Below, piece by piece: positions 33,172-44,400 of a DNA stretch of 64,000 nucleotides. How positions within the stretch are numbered: the stretch's first letter is position 1; every line of letters begins with the position of its first letter. The position numbers and the translations under genes are program-made. The notes beneath the pieces are model-generated. The model saw nothing but the letters and a program-made list of their open reading frames with translations. It did not search any database and was not told the origin of the DNA. This DNA comes from Endotrypanum monterogeii (lineage: Eukaryota > Euglenozoa > Kinetoplastea > Trypanosomatida > Trypanosomatidae), in contig CM007320.1 of NCBI GenBank assembly GCA_000333855.2, positions 552,262 to 616,261 of the forward strand, read 5' to 3'.

Positions 33172-33310
33172 TTTTTTTTTCTACAGCGACAAGATAAAAA
33201 AAATGTCAAGACTTCAGTAAAGGGGAGTAGTCGGTTGCAGGATGCACAGTCTTTATCCACGCACCGATTCCCGGAACAATTTATCTGCAAATGAAATATA
33301 TAAACACATA

Positions 33311-33313
<3 letters not shown>

Positions 33314-33341
<28 letters not shown>
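33314..33341. repeat. (TA)n microsatellite
   Basis: About 14 TA units upstream of the B-box gene. Confidence 0.9.
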
Positions 33342-33345
<4 letters not shown>

Positions 33346-33682
33346 ATGACAAGGCTGAATAATCTATACACGTTCGCGCAATTGTACCCCCGCTAGCATA
33401 GGAGATCAATAATACGTCTCTCGTGCTGCGTCGGGACTGAGGTTGTTAGCGGGGAAAAAAGAAGTTTGAGAGAGATGCGGATATAAGGAAACAGAAATGT
33501 GAGAAAGAGTGCATTTAAAAAATCGACCGAGTACGGAAAACAGTTAATATCAGGAATTTCTTCCTGCTCTTCTTTCCTAGCTCGTTAACATTAAAAAGTT
33601 GGCACGACGGAGGACTCGTGCTGTGACACAGAATCCGAACGTCTTAGGAGATTGAAAAACTTTTTTTTCTGGTAGGAGACTC

Positions 33683-34257
33683 CACCACAAAGCGATCTAC
33701 CAAGCGCATGCATAGCAATCCCGCAGCTTACCTGCCACAGTCGTATCGCCGCCGTGTCCCCGACGGCGGGACACACCGTCATCTGACCCTCATTCGGGCA
33801 ACGAGAAAAGACTACGTCTCACTGCGCCACCCCACCCCGCCCCGCCCCGCCCCTGGCGACGCAGCCGGATGAAAAACATCGCCAGAGCCACCTGCGTGGC
33901 GGCCCCGTGCTCTCGTGTGCGAGAGAGCTAGCGGTGCGCACATGCACACGCACGCTCCCCAAACCCACCGAGCTACTACGCCAGCGGGAGTCGGGGCCAC
34001 ACACCACACAGCGCAGCCCCACCCTCTCCTCACCGGCCACCCTCTTTGTCTGCTGCAAGCACACGCCGAGCCCTGACTGCCTTGCTCCGACACCATACAC
34101 CACATTAGCCCCGCGGCACCGCTCGCCACCACCACCACCACCACCACCACCCACCGCTTGCCGGCTGCTACAGGACACAAACGCCGACTGGGGAAAGAGT
34201 TGGGGGGCGGGAGACAGCAACGAAGACGCCGCGTCCAGGCGGGCTTCCTCGCGTGTG
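33683..34257. mobile_element. SIDER-like short retroposon, copy 3
   Basis: About 575 bp in the 3' region of the LRR gene, ~99% identical to copy 2 and ~98% to copy 1. The NCCCC array has five units. On the minus strand the low-coordinate end is followed within about 20 nt by an A-run (T-run at 33661-33668 on plus), which could be a remnant tail. No convincing target-site duplication was found by eye. Confidence 0.7.
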
Positions 34258-35241
34258 ACGGAACAGGAACAACTTCTCCATGAGTTAGTGACAACACGAA
34301 GCATCTATACTGGGCTCCACGTTACGAAAACGAGTTGACTCAGCAACACTAGTCGAAGCCGCCTGCTGCAGTGGAGATGTCAGTCTTCCGTTTTGTTGTT
34401 TGCATAGCTCCGATGTAACAGCGCCAAGTAACATTTATGAGTCCATGACCTCGACGACGGTGGATTCGACCGAGAGCGTATTTGCCTTTTCAGGGAGTGA
34501 GTGCTTGTCCCTTCCTCAGCCCCTCATGCTCCCGGTGGTGCTGGAGGTGCGGCCAGAGAAGTCTGATCGAGAACCAGAAGATGGCAGATGAAATAGGGGG
34601 AGCGAAGATGTAGGTAACCAGAAAAAAACAGTGGGGGTCACCTGAAGAGACGTGTTCAGGGGGGGGGAGGTGATACATCCTCTGGGAATATATATATAGA
34701 TATATATAGGTATGCATAATATACAAAAAGGAGCTCTCATCACCTTCCATACCACAGGAAACGCTGAAGGGACGGCTTGAAAGCCTGAATGCGCCCATTT
34801 GTCACCAACGGACACACAAGGAGAAAGATGCTCAGTAGTGAAAAGCTTCTCTCTCTCTCTATATATATATATGATTACTGCAGCCTAGTCGCTGTTGAGC
34901 GTACGTGTGCAAAAGGGGAAAAATAGAGAACACGGCCTAGTATACATGCACGAAAGTATCGATGTTGCCGAGGTCCAAAGGCTCTTTCAGGTTTTTTTTT
35001 TTTTTGGGGGGGGGGGGGGAAGAAGGTACATCCGCCACCTGGTGTAGATGAGTTAGCCAAGAACCCAGACAGAAGGGTGGGGTAGAGCAAGCTCATGTCA
35101 CCTCTTGATGCGACTGCTCTCTCCGGTACGGGCATTAGGGTCACCCAGTTGCGGCTCGGCTCATCTGCATCCGAACCTAGGGACCCGCGTAACGGTGTGA
35201 TTTCGCGGAACCGTGAAACCCCGCAGCCAATGTCTTGTGGC

Positions 35242-36921
35242 CTACACGCCGAGAGGATCCTGCCGCCATGCCGCCGAGAGGCTATCTCCAGCTCCTCCCT
35301 CTGCAACATTGGCATGAAAAAGGAAGGCCGCCTTTGCGACATCTTCCGGGCAGACCGTGTGGCCGTTGAGTTCGGTAACTTGGGGCAGCACCGACAATGT
35401 CCACAGGTATACCTGCTCCGAGGCAGGTAGAGCAAAAATCTCCTCGTGGTAGCGTACACGTACATCCAGCTTTGGATCTCGCCTCACGCTCCCCACTGCA
35501 CGAACGTAGCCGTGCGTCTCCGGCGAGGCGAGTCTTGCATACGCAGCGGTGGTGGCTGCCGCCCTTTGATTCGCTGAGGATCCACACGAAATACCCTTCC
35601 GGGTACTCTTTGTACGCACGCAGCTACTACCCCCTCGATCGCTCGTGAACACCGATCTTTCTCCGGTGATGGCTACACTGGGACACGAAAAGCTGCCTGC
35701 TTCATGGGGACTGTAGTCTTCCGAGAAGGCATTCCCAGTGGACGCAACGTCTGTATTCGCGGTGGTGGTGCTGCCTATGCTAGCGGCATCAACCGTGTCG
35801 CCGCCGCCGTAGCCAGAGGAAGTAAGTCCCCTTTCGTCGTCTTCATCACTCATGACCACCTCTGCGTGGTACTCGGTTCTGTGGAAAGCCACTTTTGCCG
35901 TCGATGGGCTCTGCAGTCGGTCGTCTTCAGATGACATGTGCTGTGGCAAATACTGAAGAGAAGGGTTTCCTGTAAAAATCAGGGTGCGCAAGGCCTCGAG
36001 CGAACGCAGTACCCTAACCTCATCCAATCCTGACAACTGGTTTTCTCCCAGGTCAAGGAAAATTATGGAGGCCAGGTGCTGGAAGGCAGAGCTCAAGTGA
36101 CGCACACGGTTGTGGGAGATGTTCACTTTTTCTATTTGAGGAGGAACAGAAGAAAGAAAATCTGTGCTCGACAACAAATTTTTATCGAGCTCAAGCAAAC
36201 GAAGAAATCCCGCTACGGCGAAGGCATCGGTATCGATGGTCTCCAGCACATTTTCGCTCAACGAGAGATGTAGGAGTCGATGAGCCGCACTAAGGCAAGA
36301 CGCAGGGAGGTGCTGCACACGATTTTTGGAACAAGTAAACTCTACTAAAAAAGGAAGCTTCTCTAAGCCCTGGAGCGAGGTGATACAATTATCATCCAGG
36401 TAAAGCTTCTCCAGGCATCCGGCGGCTGCCACAGAAAGGGACCCCAACACATCTGAGGTGAGGCGGTTGCGGCGGGCGTGAAGATGCACAAGCTGCGGCA
36501 TGTAACGCACCGCATCAAGCTCCGTCAGTCCGTTGTCGTCAACGTAAAGCCTTTGTAAATGAACATACACCTGTAGCCCCGGCAGTGCAGAGAGATACTT
36601 GGAGGCGAGATTGCTTCTCGTATACACAAGCTCTCCATGTGGATTGTGACCGATCTCACATAAAGACTGCCTCAACTCCTCAAGAGTAAGGTCGTGCAAC
36701 GCTACCGGTGCCAACAAGGGCTCCGAAAGGGTCGTGTCACCAAACAAATCCTGCGTGCTATCTACACTGCCATGTGAATCTATAGACAGGTTAGCCCCCT
36801 CACTATTGGACAACGGATGTACAGGTTCAATCATTTGGATGCCTCCATTCGAATCAGGCGATGCTGCACTCGTCCTTTTTTTTTCAATGGCGCTTGAATT
36901 TTTATTTTCACCGTCTCCCAT
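35242..36921 (-). CDS. Leucine-rich repeat protein
   Basis: A 559-residue protein. Residues about 121-330 contain roughly nine leucine-rich repeats of 22-26 residues of the LxxLxLxxNxL type (for example LQRLYVDDNGLTEL, LEKLYLDDNCITSL, IIFLDLGENQLSGL). An acidic, Ser-rich insert (about 345-480) follows. Near the C-terminus, VLPQVTELNGH (about 514-524) looks like the cap found after LRRs in SDS22/LRRC-type proteins. Such proteins in trypanosomatids are often axonemal or phosphatase-associated, but nothing here identifies the partner. No signal peptide or membrane segment is seen. The start is supported by a good acceptor (37088-37113) whose next in-frame ATG is this one. Confidence 0.85.
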   Translation of the reverse strand: MGDGENKNSSAIEKKRTSAASPDSNGGIQMIEPVHPLSNSEGANLSIDSHGSVDSTQDLFGDTTLSEPLLAPVALHDLTLEELRQSLCEIGHNPHGELVYTRSNLASKYLSALPGLQVYVHLQRLYVDDNGLTELDAVRYMPQLVHLHARRNRLTSDVLGSLSVAAAGCLEKLYLDDNCITSLQGLEKLPFLVEFTCSKNRVQHLPASCLSAAHRLLHLSLSENVLETIDTDAFAVAGFLRLLELDKNLLSSTDFLSSVPPQIEKVNISHNRVRHLSSAFQHLASIIFLDLGENQLSGLDEVRVLRSLEALRTLIFTGNPSLQYLPQHMSSEDDRLQSPSTAKVAFHRTEYHAEVVMSDEDDERGLTSSGYGGGDTVDAASIGSTTTANTDVASTGNAFSEDYSPHEAGSFSCPSVAITGERSVFTSDRGGSSCVRTKSTRKGISCGSSANQRAAATTAAYARLASPETHGYVRAVGSVRRDPKLDVRVRYHEEIFALPASEQVYLWTLSVLPQVTELNGHTVCPEDVAKAAFLFHANVAEGGAGDSLSAAWRQDPLGV

Positions 36922-38177
36922 CGCTTTTTTTTTTTGTGTGTGTGTGGGTGTGCGCGGGTGTGTTGGTGCGTATGGATGCGGAAGTAGACAAATGGGGCAA
37001 ACGGTATGTCACAACCGCGTGGCGAGAATTTTAAACCGAGAACCAGCGCAACGGACCAGACGATGCGCCAAGGAATGATCTCTTTTTCTTTTGAGAGGGG
37101 GGGGGAGGGGAGATATATATATGGGTGAGGATCAAATAGAGAACACAGGAGAAAACTGGCGCTGCGCATGGCTGGCGGTGCAGGTATTGACAACGCCGGC
37201 GAATACCAGAAAATGGGGAGACAAAAGGGAATGCCATACATCCACAGGAGTCGATAGTGATGACAAGAGTCGATGACTTCTTTGAGACAAATCTCCTATT
37301 GCTTTTCTGATGTTCTCTCTTGTCGTTGTCTCACGCATGGTGCAAGATACTTCCTACCTACGCGCCTCGCCTTCTCGCGGCATACAACGAACGAGGCGCA
37401 CTCCACTCCAAGCAAGACTGAGCGGCAGGTAGGGTGAGTCCTCTCAGCTCGCCTTCTTCTCACAAGTTGTGTGCGTCGGCGCGCACGCGCGCGTATGTAT
37501 GCAGTGAGGAGGGAGGAGAGAGAGGAGGAGAAGGATGAGGGGAAGGGCACTAGAAAATGAAAACGATAGAGCTGTTGTGGTGCAAACCCAAGACAACCGT
37601 TCCGGTTTTGTGTCGTGCCACACTCTCCTGTTCACTGCCTCTTGTGTGACAAGGTGAAGAAGCGACCACCATTGCAAAGTCTTTGAAGGAGGAGGGTAAA
37701 TATGCCTAACAGAGACAGCGAGAAAAAAAAAGGGGGGATTGATGAAATACAGCAGCTCACATAAAAAAAAAAACAGACGCACGCACGCACGCACGCACAT
37801 GCGCGTCGCATCCTTCCACTCTGTCTAGTGATGGGCACAATGTAACACGAGTGTGATGACAGATTATATATCCAGTAAACACAAACGGTATCGAGGATGC
37901 CGGTAGCACGTGTGAAACATAGAGGGAGACAAATCCACACCGTGCCTAGATAGCGTACAGCGCAACAAACATAAATGTTTGTCTGAAGTCGCAGGGACCA
38001 GGCCTTACCACACCAGCAGATCACAGAGAAATAACTTGATCGTGCCGCCGCGCCGCGAGGGGCGCGACTCGATTGTGGCATGCAGAGCCAACTTTAAATG
38101 AAAAACGATGATATCTTCCTTCCTCCTTGAAAATCCCTGATCGTCCTATATCGGTCCATTTTTTGGGGGGGGGGGAT
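36922..38177. other. Intergenic/UTR region
   Basis: 1.25 kb between the CEP57-like gene (3' side) and the LRR gene (5' side). It contains a (GT)-rich stretch at 36936-36966, a candidate acceptor at 37088-37113, (CGCA)n at 37777-37799 and a G-run at 38165-38174. No gene is seen. Confidence 0.6.
37088..37113 (-). promoter_or_regulatory. Candidate trans-splice acceptor of the LRR gene
   Basis: On the minus strand a 20-nt C/T tract (37113-37093, almost all C) is followed by AAAAG with AG at 37089-37088, about 166 nt before the start codon. Confidence 0.4.
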
Positions 38178-39608
38178 TTAGTTACCAGCTGCAGCTTCGG
38201 CTAGAAGAGAGCGCAGCTCATTCACGAGCATAGTGCGGCGAGTATGCTTGTCCTGCGTTAGTGGTGGTGACAAGGGACCACCACCACCTCCGCTTCCCAT
38301 GCCACTGGCAGCCACGCTTTTGATACCCTTGTACACTGCCGCTTCGTCCAGCTCCATCCGCGCCTCCTTTAGCAGCTTCAACTGCTCTTTTTTTTGGTCT
38401 ACGAGGGCAGAAATGCGCTGTAAGGCGGCCGCGAGTACCTCACGCGGCACCTCCTCGGAAGCACCACGCTGAATTGTATCGTCATAGCGACGTTGCAGCG
38501 TCTCCAGCTCCTCACGGAGTTGCGCCTCCACCTCGTCTATCGCCGTTCTGCGCACGGTTGAGGTATCGGTTACGTTGACTTCTGGCTGCCGGCGAGCGGG
38601 CGATACCCTTGCAGATGGCGACGTAGTCGCTCCCGTCTGTGCTCGCAAGCCACGACCACTGGAGACCACCTTCCCTTTCGCAATCGTCTGCGATGTATCC
38701 TGCTGTGATTGGTGCATGGATGAGGAGACCGATGGATACGCGCATGGCGGGGCCTCCTCAGGGACAACGCGTACATCGCGAAGAATCGAATTGCACGTGG
38801 GATCTTCGTAGTTGCGATGCAAAGCTGAGTGCCCCCTGCATTGCCGCTCGGGCAAGCTATGACCTTGCAGCTCACATGGCGAGGCGCACCCGGAGGAACG
38901 GATTCGACTACTAGCGCTTCTCCGCGAGTACGCCCCAGTCGCAGGTGCTGCCGATGGGCGTGCCCCACCCCTAGCACCACCCTTGGAGAACTGCCGCGGT
39001 GCGGCTTGAGGCGCCAGACGGCGTCGCTGTAGCTGCTCGTAGCGACTGAGTAGGTCATCCATGGTAGCGCGAAGCTGCTCATTCATCTTCACCACCGCTT
39101 CACGCTCCTCCTTCACCTTATCCACTGTCACCAACAGTGCTGCCCGGCGTGTTTGCTCCTCCTTAATGTCGGCACGCAGCTTATTCACCTCTGCGTTTAT
39201 CTTTGATTCTCGCTGGCTGGACAACTCTTTTTCAGCCACTATCATTTGTTCCAACTCTTGTCGGAAACCACCGATGTCCCCCTTACTGTTGTTCAGGGCA
39301 TTCTCTAGTTGGGAGCGCTCTTCGCGTGCCTTGCGCAGTAACTCGAGCAGATCTGTTTCCCGTTTGTGATGGGCCGCACGCTCCTGCTCCATCTGGCGTT
39401 CCATGTCCAACTTGTAACGATCGTGAGCTTGCAATGCCATCTCATACTGATCTTGATGAAAATCTCGATCTTGCTCGAGAGAGCGAATCTTGCTTTGAAG
39501 TGCTTGTAGTGCCAGTACGATCGACTTTGTGTCGCCGACGGTAATGCTCAAACCAGAACGCTGGAGGCTGCTCATTGCACTCTCCGCTGTTGACTGCGGA
39601 GAGCTCAT
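38178..39608 (-). CDS. Coiled-coil protein, CEP57-like
   Basis: A 476-residue protein starting at ATG 39606-39608; the longer frame opens only at TTG. Residues 25-200 form a long coiled coil whose first part, SIVLALQALQSKIRSLEQDR (29-48), resembles the start of the CEP57 centrosome-localisation domain (ALKNLQxKIRRLExER). After a disordered Arg/Ser/Pro-rich middle, a second coil (about 356-427, with EVEAQLREELETLQRRYDD and LQRISALVDQKKEQLKLLKEA) has the layout of the CEP57 microtubule-binding domain. CEP57 family members act at centrosomes and basal bodies. The similarity is by eye and coiled coils mislead easily, so I give the family as a hypothesis. Confidence 0.75.
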   Translation of the reverse strand: MSSPQSTAESAMSSLQRSGLSITVGDTKSIVLALQALQSKIRSLEQDRDFHQDQYEMALQAHDRYKLDMERQMEQERAAHHKRETDLLELLRKAREERSQLENALNNSKGDIGGFRQELEQMIVAEKELSSQRESKINAEVNKLRADIKEEQTRRAALLVTVDKVKEEREAVVKMNEQLRATMDDLLSRYEQLQRRRLAPQAAPRQFSKGGARGGARPSAAPATGAYSRRSASSRIRSSGCASPCELQGHSLPERQCRGHSALHRNYEDPTCNSILRDVRVVPEEAPPCAYPSVSSSMHQSQQDTSQTIAKGKVVSSGRGLRAQTGATTSPSARVSPARRQPEVNVTDTSTVRRTAIDEVEAQLREELETLQRRYDDTIQRGASEEVPREVLAAALQRISALVDQKKEQLKLLKEARMELDEAAVYKGIKSVAASGMGSGGGGGPLSPPLTQDKHTRRTMLVNELRSLLAEAAAGN

Positions 39609-41436
39609 TGTCTCGCTCGGTTTGATGAACAAAGACAGCGGTGAGGGGAAAGGCGGAAATGAAAAGGAGAATAGGGGGGAACCAACATAAAAAAAAATTG
39701 CAAATTTCTCACCCCTCCAGCTGTGTTAAGTGAGAACAAATATTTTTCGTACCGAGCAACACGAGTCACACAGCAGACGACAGAAGATGATAATGAAGAG
39801 AAGATGGAAAAAAAAAAGGTGGGTGGATATCTAAATACTTGTACAAAGGGAAGGAAAAAAAAGGAAAGGCAAAGAGGGAAAATTTCAAAAGAGGCACACA
39901 GTACTGTTTCTGTGATAATAAAAAACAAACACACGTATCCACGCTGCGGTAGGGTTTCGCACAAAATAAAAAAACACGAGGTGACAAAGTAGCAAAATGT
40001 TTTAGAAGTGTATGGTATAGGCTTATTGTGCCTTGCCGAAGTGTGTGCGTGTGTGTGTGTGTGTGTGCGTGTATGTGTGCTTACACCTCTTTGGGTTGGC
40101 CAATGTTAATGTAAGAGTGTATCCAATGTTGCGATAGCTGATTTTGCGCGTGTAAGATTAATCTACAGAAAACAACAAAAATCTAGACTTTGAAAGGGGA
40201 AGAGAATCGATCTCATGACAGATGTTGGTCCCCAAGGCTAGAGTGGAGACAGGGGGGCAACCATTGTGGAAAAAAAAAAAAGAGGAGTGCAAGTAGAGGG
40301 GAAAGGAGAAGTGAAGGGAAACACATCAAGAGAGTACTGGAAGGAAAAAAAAAACGGCGGGTACAACCAGTAGCACGAGAAAAAATATAAATCATGTCGA
40401 TATACTGTGAGATGATGTTGACCTCCTCCACTCAACTCCTAGATAGGCGAGATGGCGCACAGACCCCGTCTGGGTATATCTAGGAATCTGCTAGAGGAAC
40501 CAGAGGTTCCTTCTCTTGCTCACTATTCCAGACATGCGCAGCCAGAGAGACAATCCATTAAATGGAATCTGCATCACACCACGCTTCAAAACAAAATTGT
40601 TTTGTACATGTAGAAGGGAAGAAAAAATGGCGGGGAGGATGAGGTTGTGCCCACTTGGGTGTCGGTGAGCCTTCGACCAAACTGTCATAGTCGCTCCTAA
40701 ATAAGTGAGTTGATCCCAGCAGTGTCTTCCTCCCCCTGACGGCCACCTCTTAGGTTGTTGTAAGTTGTGATTGTTTTCCCATCACTTCGTTTTTTTTTTT
40801 TTTGGGGGGGGGGGGGAGGGGGAATAGCGCGTATCTAGTCTAGCTGAATCAAGAAATATATATTTTTTGTGCTGGCAGATGTCTATTCATGTGCATCTTC
40901 GTGCAGTCGGCAACGAAGATACATTCCACAGGAAGCACACACACACACACACACACACAAGCCTAAGAAAAACTCTCCACATTCACTCCAGCGGTCTTTT
41001 TTTGGGGGGGAGTTGGGAGAGTGAGGCGCACGTCTTACCCCCCAATGTTGCAGCTCACGCAGGCGTGCGTCATCGAAGAAAAAGTCTAAAAACAAAAAAG
41101 ACGAGGCAAATGTTTTTTTTTTTTTCTAAAAGCTCAGCAGGAAAGATGAGCACACACATTTGGTTACCGGCGGATAACATATATATATATATATATCATG
41201 TTGCCAAGTCGGGAGCTAGTATTCATTTGCCTCTATGCGTGGAGTTTTCAGTTTGTGGGAAAGCGTTCGATTGCACAGTTGATGAGTTCCCATAACTCCA
41301 CGGAAATAAAATCACCTGCACAGCATGCCGATTGAGGGAGGTGAGGAGACTGGAAGGCAACCGCGGAATGCCGCACAGAGAAGCGCTCATATGTACTACA
41401 CTTCTCATTCTCCACAACCCTGATAAGTGGCTTCAC
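39609..41436. other. Intergenic/UTR region
   Basis: 1.8 kb between the WD40/Sfi1-like gene (3' side) and the CEP57-like gene (5' side). It has purine-rich plus-strand sequence at 39640-39685 (polypyrimidine on the transcribed strand), (GT)n near 40043-40068, a T-run/G-run junction at 40789-40815, (CA)n at 40936-40959 and (TA)n at 41179-41196. No gene is seen. Confidence 0.6.
40936..40959. repeat. (CA)n microsatellite
   Basis: About 12 CA units. Confidence 0.9.
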
Positions 41437-44400
41437 CTAGATGTGCTCCACTCGTCGTGCCACCGCCCGCTCCATCGCGAAATCCAGGAACTGTGCAAGC
41501 AGCTTCTTGCTTTTCGCCAGCCCACGCAACACTTCAGCGGATTCCGGATCAGACTTGAAGGCACGCATCGTGTAAGACCGGAGAACCACAAGTGATGCGT
41601 CAAATGCGCTGCGTGGCGCCTCAATGTCTTTGACGGCTGCTGAGTCTTCCACCAACGACGCTGCTTCACGCAGAGTCCACCATGTATACGCCGCGTTCGC
41701 TGTCACATAGTCCATGGCTATTGTGATTCCAGTCAGCATCGACATCACTTCCTCTGCTACCGACTCGTTGAACAAGTTCGGCAGCACGTCATCAGCAGTA
41801 GAGATGAGTCCCTGCAACAGTGGCAGAAGTGCGAAGCGAAACACGCTGAACCGACGGTCATCGTCGTCGTCACTGTCGGCGCCTAGCTCAGCATTTTCAA
41901 TGATCACAGACCACGACTCATCCAGCACACTTGATGCAGAGCTACGCACATCGCTGAAGTGAAACACGTACACACGAGCACGAATGAGCTCTGTGAAAAG
42001 AAGCTCAAGAGTCGGCGGGGGTGATGTGGACAAACAGTTAGCAATGCCACGCATGTCAGACGATTGAAGAGAAGCGGCAGCACCACCGCCGCCTGGAGCG
42101 TATGCTTTGTTGGCACTCTCCAATGTCAAGGACAATGGGGCTGTGCTGAAGTAGGAGCAGGCGCTATTGATAGGGTGATAGGGTGTAGACATGCCCTTGG
42201 CCCCAAAGTCATCGGCATCGCCACGACGCCCGGATCGAAGTTGGCGGGGCGGCGTCACCATGGATGGCGCCAGAGACGGAAGAGAGTGAGTTCGCCAAAG
42301 GGAGAGTGAGCACCGCTGCAAAGTATGTGGACACTTGTAGAAGTGCTGCTGTCGACTGCGGTCGGATGCCCATGCTTGCCAGGTTCGCCAGTGTTGCCGT
42401 AAAGCTGATGAGCGATGGAAGTGCTCCATCATCGACATAGTGGGAAGTAGACCAAGTCTAACGATTCTACGATTTTTCTGGACCCTTCGTGGCCCTGTAA
42501 TTGCGGCGCGTGCAAACCGGGACAGCGCCTCCTCTTGACGTCGGTACTTACCACCTGCACAAATGCGCTGCCACTTCACGAAATAGACGGCACAAATGTG
42601 TGCGATTCGGGATGCTTCCCACTGCTGCGCCAACGCGCGCTCACGCTCTAGTCGTACGGTGCGCTGCCGACTCATCAGGGGCATGTGATTGAAGAGTGTA
42701 TGATGATCTTTCCAAAGGTTAAAATACGCGCGAAGCCTGCAAAGCGAGGCGTAGTGCCCCAACTCCTGAATAACATGTGCCACGTTTCGTCCTACATGCT
42801 CACATAGAGCGTAGTACCGCCGCCGCTGCGTCTGGCAGGCATTGAGCGAGTGAGTGCGACAGAGTTGTAGCTGTCTCATCCACATCCATTCTCTGGATTC
42901 TCGTGCCTTTGCAACACTCTTCATATCTGAGCGGCCATCGATGCTAATCAAGCCTGCAATGCCGCCTAACCGATGAGAGCTGGACGCCCCACTGTTACTC
43001 ACGCCGGCGTCGCTGACGCCCGACGACGAAATTTGGGGCTTGAATATCGCCGATGCGTGGGCCTCCCGGTTCGCCAAGGGTTTGGTAAGAGATAAAGTCC
43101 GTTGGCACGGGGGAAGCGGTGGAATGGTCATGTTAGGTACGACGACAAAATCAGACGGTGGCTCACGTGTGTCGCTCAATGTACTATAAAATAACAGCAG
43201 TGCGCGCTGTCGTCGCACAGTAGCTGGGATAATCTGAGTGAGGTGAGCGGGAGGCAAATCACGAGACTCTTTATGGGACTCTATCCCAATGCTAACCACT
43301 CCCCGCGGGGCACACCGGCGAACACGCATCGAGTCCGACTCGGGCAACTTCGTGCAGTCCTGCAGAGAGGGCGGAGGAAGGAGTGTGTCCGTCGATGGGT
43401 GAGGCATGCGGGAGACGACGCTTTTGTCCCTCGTGGAGATAATCGACGCATACCCGTTCTCGCGGGCTACCCATAACCGACCCTGCCAGGGGTCCAAGAA
43501 AAGTTGCGATATGGGTTGTGGGTGGGTGTCGAGTAGGCGCGCGCGAGTTTGCAGATCGAAGGCCCCCATGTGTACACGGTCCACCATCGCCACCTCAGAC
43601 ATCGACTCCTGTGCCATGGTGACACGCACCTCTGCTGACAAGTCGCCCGCGGAGCCCTTTTTCCAGGCACTGTTCCGCTCTTTAAACAGTGCTCGCCCGT
43701 CCTCGTCTGGCAGCAGCCAGTATGGCTCACAGCGCACAATCGACACGACACCTTCGACGGCGACGTACATTTCGAGCCCCTGGAATGCAAAATAAAGTGC
43801 TCTATCCTCCGTCATTTCCTCGAATTGATTCTCGAGCAGCCGCATCTCCGTCTCTTTTTCCGTGGGACGGTGGTGCCAAGATGGCACTCGGCGACATGGC
43901 TTAGGTATGCGTCGCAGTGTCGTATGAATGCACGGCGGTAGGTCGACCACCACGTCCATGATAGCTGGTTCTGTCATGCCTTGCCCGAACCGAATCTGGA
44001 ATTTTGCCGCCAGTGGAGATAAAGAGGTGTCTGATGCGGCGGTCGCAGTGCAGTACGCGCCTTTCCGCGCTAGGGTGCTTCCGCGTTGCAAACTTTGGCG
44101 ACATTCCTTTCTGTTTAGTGGTGGCGCATGATGATCGAGCCCCGGGGCACGGCTTGGTGACGTGCTCGGCCGTACAGCAGATCCGCGTGATGGAGAGGTA
44201 CTTGGAAAAGGGGAGCGCGACATTGACGTCGCTGTGGCTTGAGGAGAGTGACGACTCTTGCTTAGCGTCTTTGTTTGAACGGTGACCGTCGAAGCAATTG
44301 CATTTCTCGCTAATGGTAGGCGCTGAGGGAGCGATGGGTTATGGAACAGTGCGTGAGTGTGCACAGTTGCCGAGGAGCCCGTGAGCGACTTTCGTGGAAG

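Larger units (their letters stand above)
33172..35241. other. Intergenic/UTR region with one retroposon-like repeat
   Basis: 2.1 kb between the LRR gene (3' side) and the B-box gene (5' side). It holds the third interspersed repeat copy (33683-34257), (TA)n at 33314-33341 and near 34859-34872, and a T-run/G-run junction at 34992-35018. No gene is seen. Confidence 0.6.
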
